7,062 nucleotides of DNA from Clostridia bacterium (GTDB taxonomy: Bacteria > Bacillota > Clostridia > Oscillospirales > CAG-382): positions 1 to 7,062 of the forward strand of contig JAFVXP010000133.1 in assembly GCA_017501055.1 (NCBI GenBank). Reading direction: 5' to 3'. The position numbers and the translations under genes are program-made. This document shows, piece by piece, positions 6,189-7,062 of the stretch. A model generated the notes under the pieces. That model was not told the DNA's origin. It worked only from the letters and a program-made list of their open reading frames with translations, and searched no databases. How positions within the stretch are numbered: position 1 is the first letter of the stretch; each line of letters opens with the position of its first letter.

Positions 6189-6521
6189 ATGTTCGGATTC
6201 AAGAAAAAGCCCCCGAAGAATACGGATTCTCCCGAGTTTCGCCGTTATATGTGCGAAAAGCTTGACGGCAGAGCATTAAAGTATATCCTCGAGCGTGACC
6301 CCGAAAAGGGCGACCACGTTATCGGTAAAGGCGGAGTCTTAAGCCTTTATGAAGGCGATTTTACCGTTGTTTGCGGTGGTAAAGCACTGTTCGTTTGCAA
6401 GGCGGAAGAACTTCAAGCGTGGGAGTTTATGTCGCTTGACGGCGCAACCTTGACAGGAATTGATAAAGTGACGGGGAAAGAACGCACGATCTTGGCGTAT
6501 TATACGTACTACAGAGAATAG
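6189..6521 (+). CDS. Small protein of unknown function downstream of the glycosyltransferase
   Basis: This is a 110-residue protein whose family I cannot name. It starts three bases after the glycosyltransferase stop, with only a weak AGAG upstream, so it is probably translated by coupling. The N-terminus is basic (MFGFKKKPPKN) and soluble-looking, with no signal peptide or membrane helix. A short helical part (about 15-36) is followed by alternating hydrophobic stretches that read as a small beta-rich domain: HVIGKGGVLSLYEGDFTVV (43-61), KALFVCKAEELQAWEFMSL (65-83), and a Thr/Tyr-rich end, TILAYYTYYRE (100-110). Three cysteines (22, 62, 70) are scattered with no metal-binding spacing. Codon use looks like that of the neighbours, the frame is open and well spaced in an operon, and a terminator follows at once. 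All this supports a real gene. Confidence 0.8.
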   Translation: MFGFKKKPPKNTDSPEFRRYMCEKLDGRALKYILERDPEKGDHVIGKGGVLSLYEGDFTVVCGGKALFVCKAEELQAWEFMSLDGATLTGIDKVTGKERTILAYYTYYRE

Positions 6522-6524
6522 AAA

Positions 6525-6554
6525 AAAGGCTGTTGCAAAATCGCAACAGCCTTT
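6525..6554. terminator. Bidirectional intrinsic terminator between the small gene and the sortase gene
   Basis: A perfect 12-bp inverted repeat (arms AAAGGCTGTTGC at 6525-6536 and GCAACAGCCTTT at 6543-6554) has a six-base loop. On the minus strand it runs into TTTTTTCT, a strong terminator tail. On the plus strand it is followed by AAATTTTT. It lies three bases after the stop of the small gene and six bases from the sortase stop, so it serves both converging units. Confidence 0.92.
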
Positions 6555-6560
6555 AAATTT

Positions 6561-7062
6561 TTAAAGATTCGAAGCAGGAATAAATTCAACAAGCACACCG
6601 TGCAAAACATATCTTTCTTCTTCGTTTGAAGAAACGTTGGCGCAAGTAATAAGCGTACATATTTTCGAATCCGTATTATATTTATTTTTAACGGCAAGTC
6701 TGTTAAGGGAAGTGATCTTGTCAAGATAGGAAACGAACGATTCCTGCGAAGAAAACTTTGTTTTTGAGAAAAAGTTCTGGTCGTTTCGGTAACCGCTCAA
6801 AACCTTATAGATATATAAGCCGTCTTCCGTATAGACCTCAATATTCATCGTCTTAACAAGCGTGTTTCGGTTTACACTTTCCATAAAGGTCTTAAGCGTT
6901 CGGAACATCGTTCCGTTTTTCATGCAGTGACCGTAAAAAACGTTGTTAAGGTTACTGTCATAGTCGTCAGACATATTCGATTCTGCCGTAACACAGCCGG
7001 AAGAAGAGCTTGCCCACGTGAAATTGCGGTAGAGATAATAGTCGGTATATTCACCCTTCATA
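6561..7062 (-). CDS. Class B sortase, C-terminal catalytic part (partial)
   Basis: This is the last 166 or more residues of a class B sortase, a membrane-anchored cysteine transpeptidase that joins sorting-signal proteins to the cell wall, or in some species to pili. The N-terminal membrane anchor lies beyond the right edge. The Met codon at 7061 is probably internal, because the family has about 60-90 residues before the DYYLYRNF segment. The catalytic triad is visible in residues counted from 7061: His45 in FYGHCMKNGTMF (42-53), Cys140 in LITCAN (137-142) and Arg150 in RYVLHGVLVE (150-159). The segment Tyr-Gly-His-Cys-Met is unusual because most class B sortases have Asn after the His. The protein has four cysteines in the visible part. 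No sorting-motif substrate gene is in the window, so its client is unknown. Confidence 0.9.
   Translation of the reverse strand, partial: MKGEYTDYYLYRNFTWASSSSGCVTAESNMSDDYDSNLNNVFYGHCMKNGTMFRTLKTFMESVNRNTLVKTMNIEVYTEDGLYIYKVLSGYRNDQNFFSKTKFSSQESFVSYLDKITSLNRLAVKNKYNTDSKICTLITCANVSSNEEERYVLHGVLVEFIPASNL

Noticed and set aside
6509..6724. Minus-strand frame of 71 codons overlapping the sortase gene's 3' end and the terminator.
   Set aside because: It reads through the terminator hairpin and overlaps the clear sortase frame; it is a shadow.
7010..7025. CACGTGAAA, a half-match to the parS consensus.
   Set aside because: Only the centre and part of one arm match; the other arm is wrong, and it lies inside the sortase coding region.

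Overview
The window looks like ordinary chromosomal DNA from a low-to-moderate GC Gram-positive bacterium of the Clostridia (Bacillota). A gut Oscillospiraceae/Ruminococcaceae-type organism is my best guess. The grounds are the gene order parA-parB-serS (an origin-proximal arrangement in Firmicutes), strong Shine-Dalgarno sequences, sigma-A type promoters, a class B sortase, and protein sequences that read as clostridial. This placement is inferred from protein character and gene order; no database search was possible.

Layout, left to right. (1) A minus-strand unit reads from 1857 down to 1: parA (soj), parB (spo0J) and the 5' end of serS, driven by a near-consensus extended -10 promoter at 1885-1913. 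(2) Divergently, a plus-strand unit encodes an MscS-type mechanosensitive channel and, overlapping it by one base, an exported CapA-family metallophosphatase-like protein. It ends at a perfect 12-bp stem terminator (4220-4248). (3) A convergent minus-strand gene encodes a MurQ-like SIS-domain protein (N-acetylmuramate 6-phosphate etherase family), most likely starting at a TTG codon. (4) Divergent from it, a plus-strand unit holds a membrane-anchored GT2 glycosyltransferase of the GtrB/DPM1 type and a 110-residue protein of unknown function, ending at a second bidirectional terminator (6525-6554). (5) The 3' part of a class B sortase gene enters from the right edge on the minus strand.

Five transcription units thus alternate in direction. 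There are two divergent promoter pairs (1885-1981 and 5109-5194), and each of the two convergent junctions is closed by one shared bidirectional hairpin. All four promoters found have a 17-bp spacer. Apart from chromosome segregation (parAB) and tRNA charging (serS), the theme is the cell envelope: osmotic release, a CapA-like surface protein, peptidoglycan amino-sugar recycling, lipid-linked sugar transfer and sortase anchoring. They are separate transcription units, so joint action is only an inference.

No RNA genes, CRISPR arrays, mobile elements or parS sites were found. No intergenic stretch exceeds about 160 bases. The points most worth a second look are the divergent MurQ-like protein (altered catalytic-region residues and a short C-terminus), the overlapping mscS-capA pair, the unknown 110-residue protein, and the near-identical cores of the two terminators.
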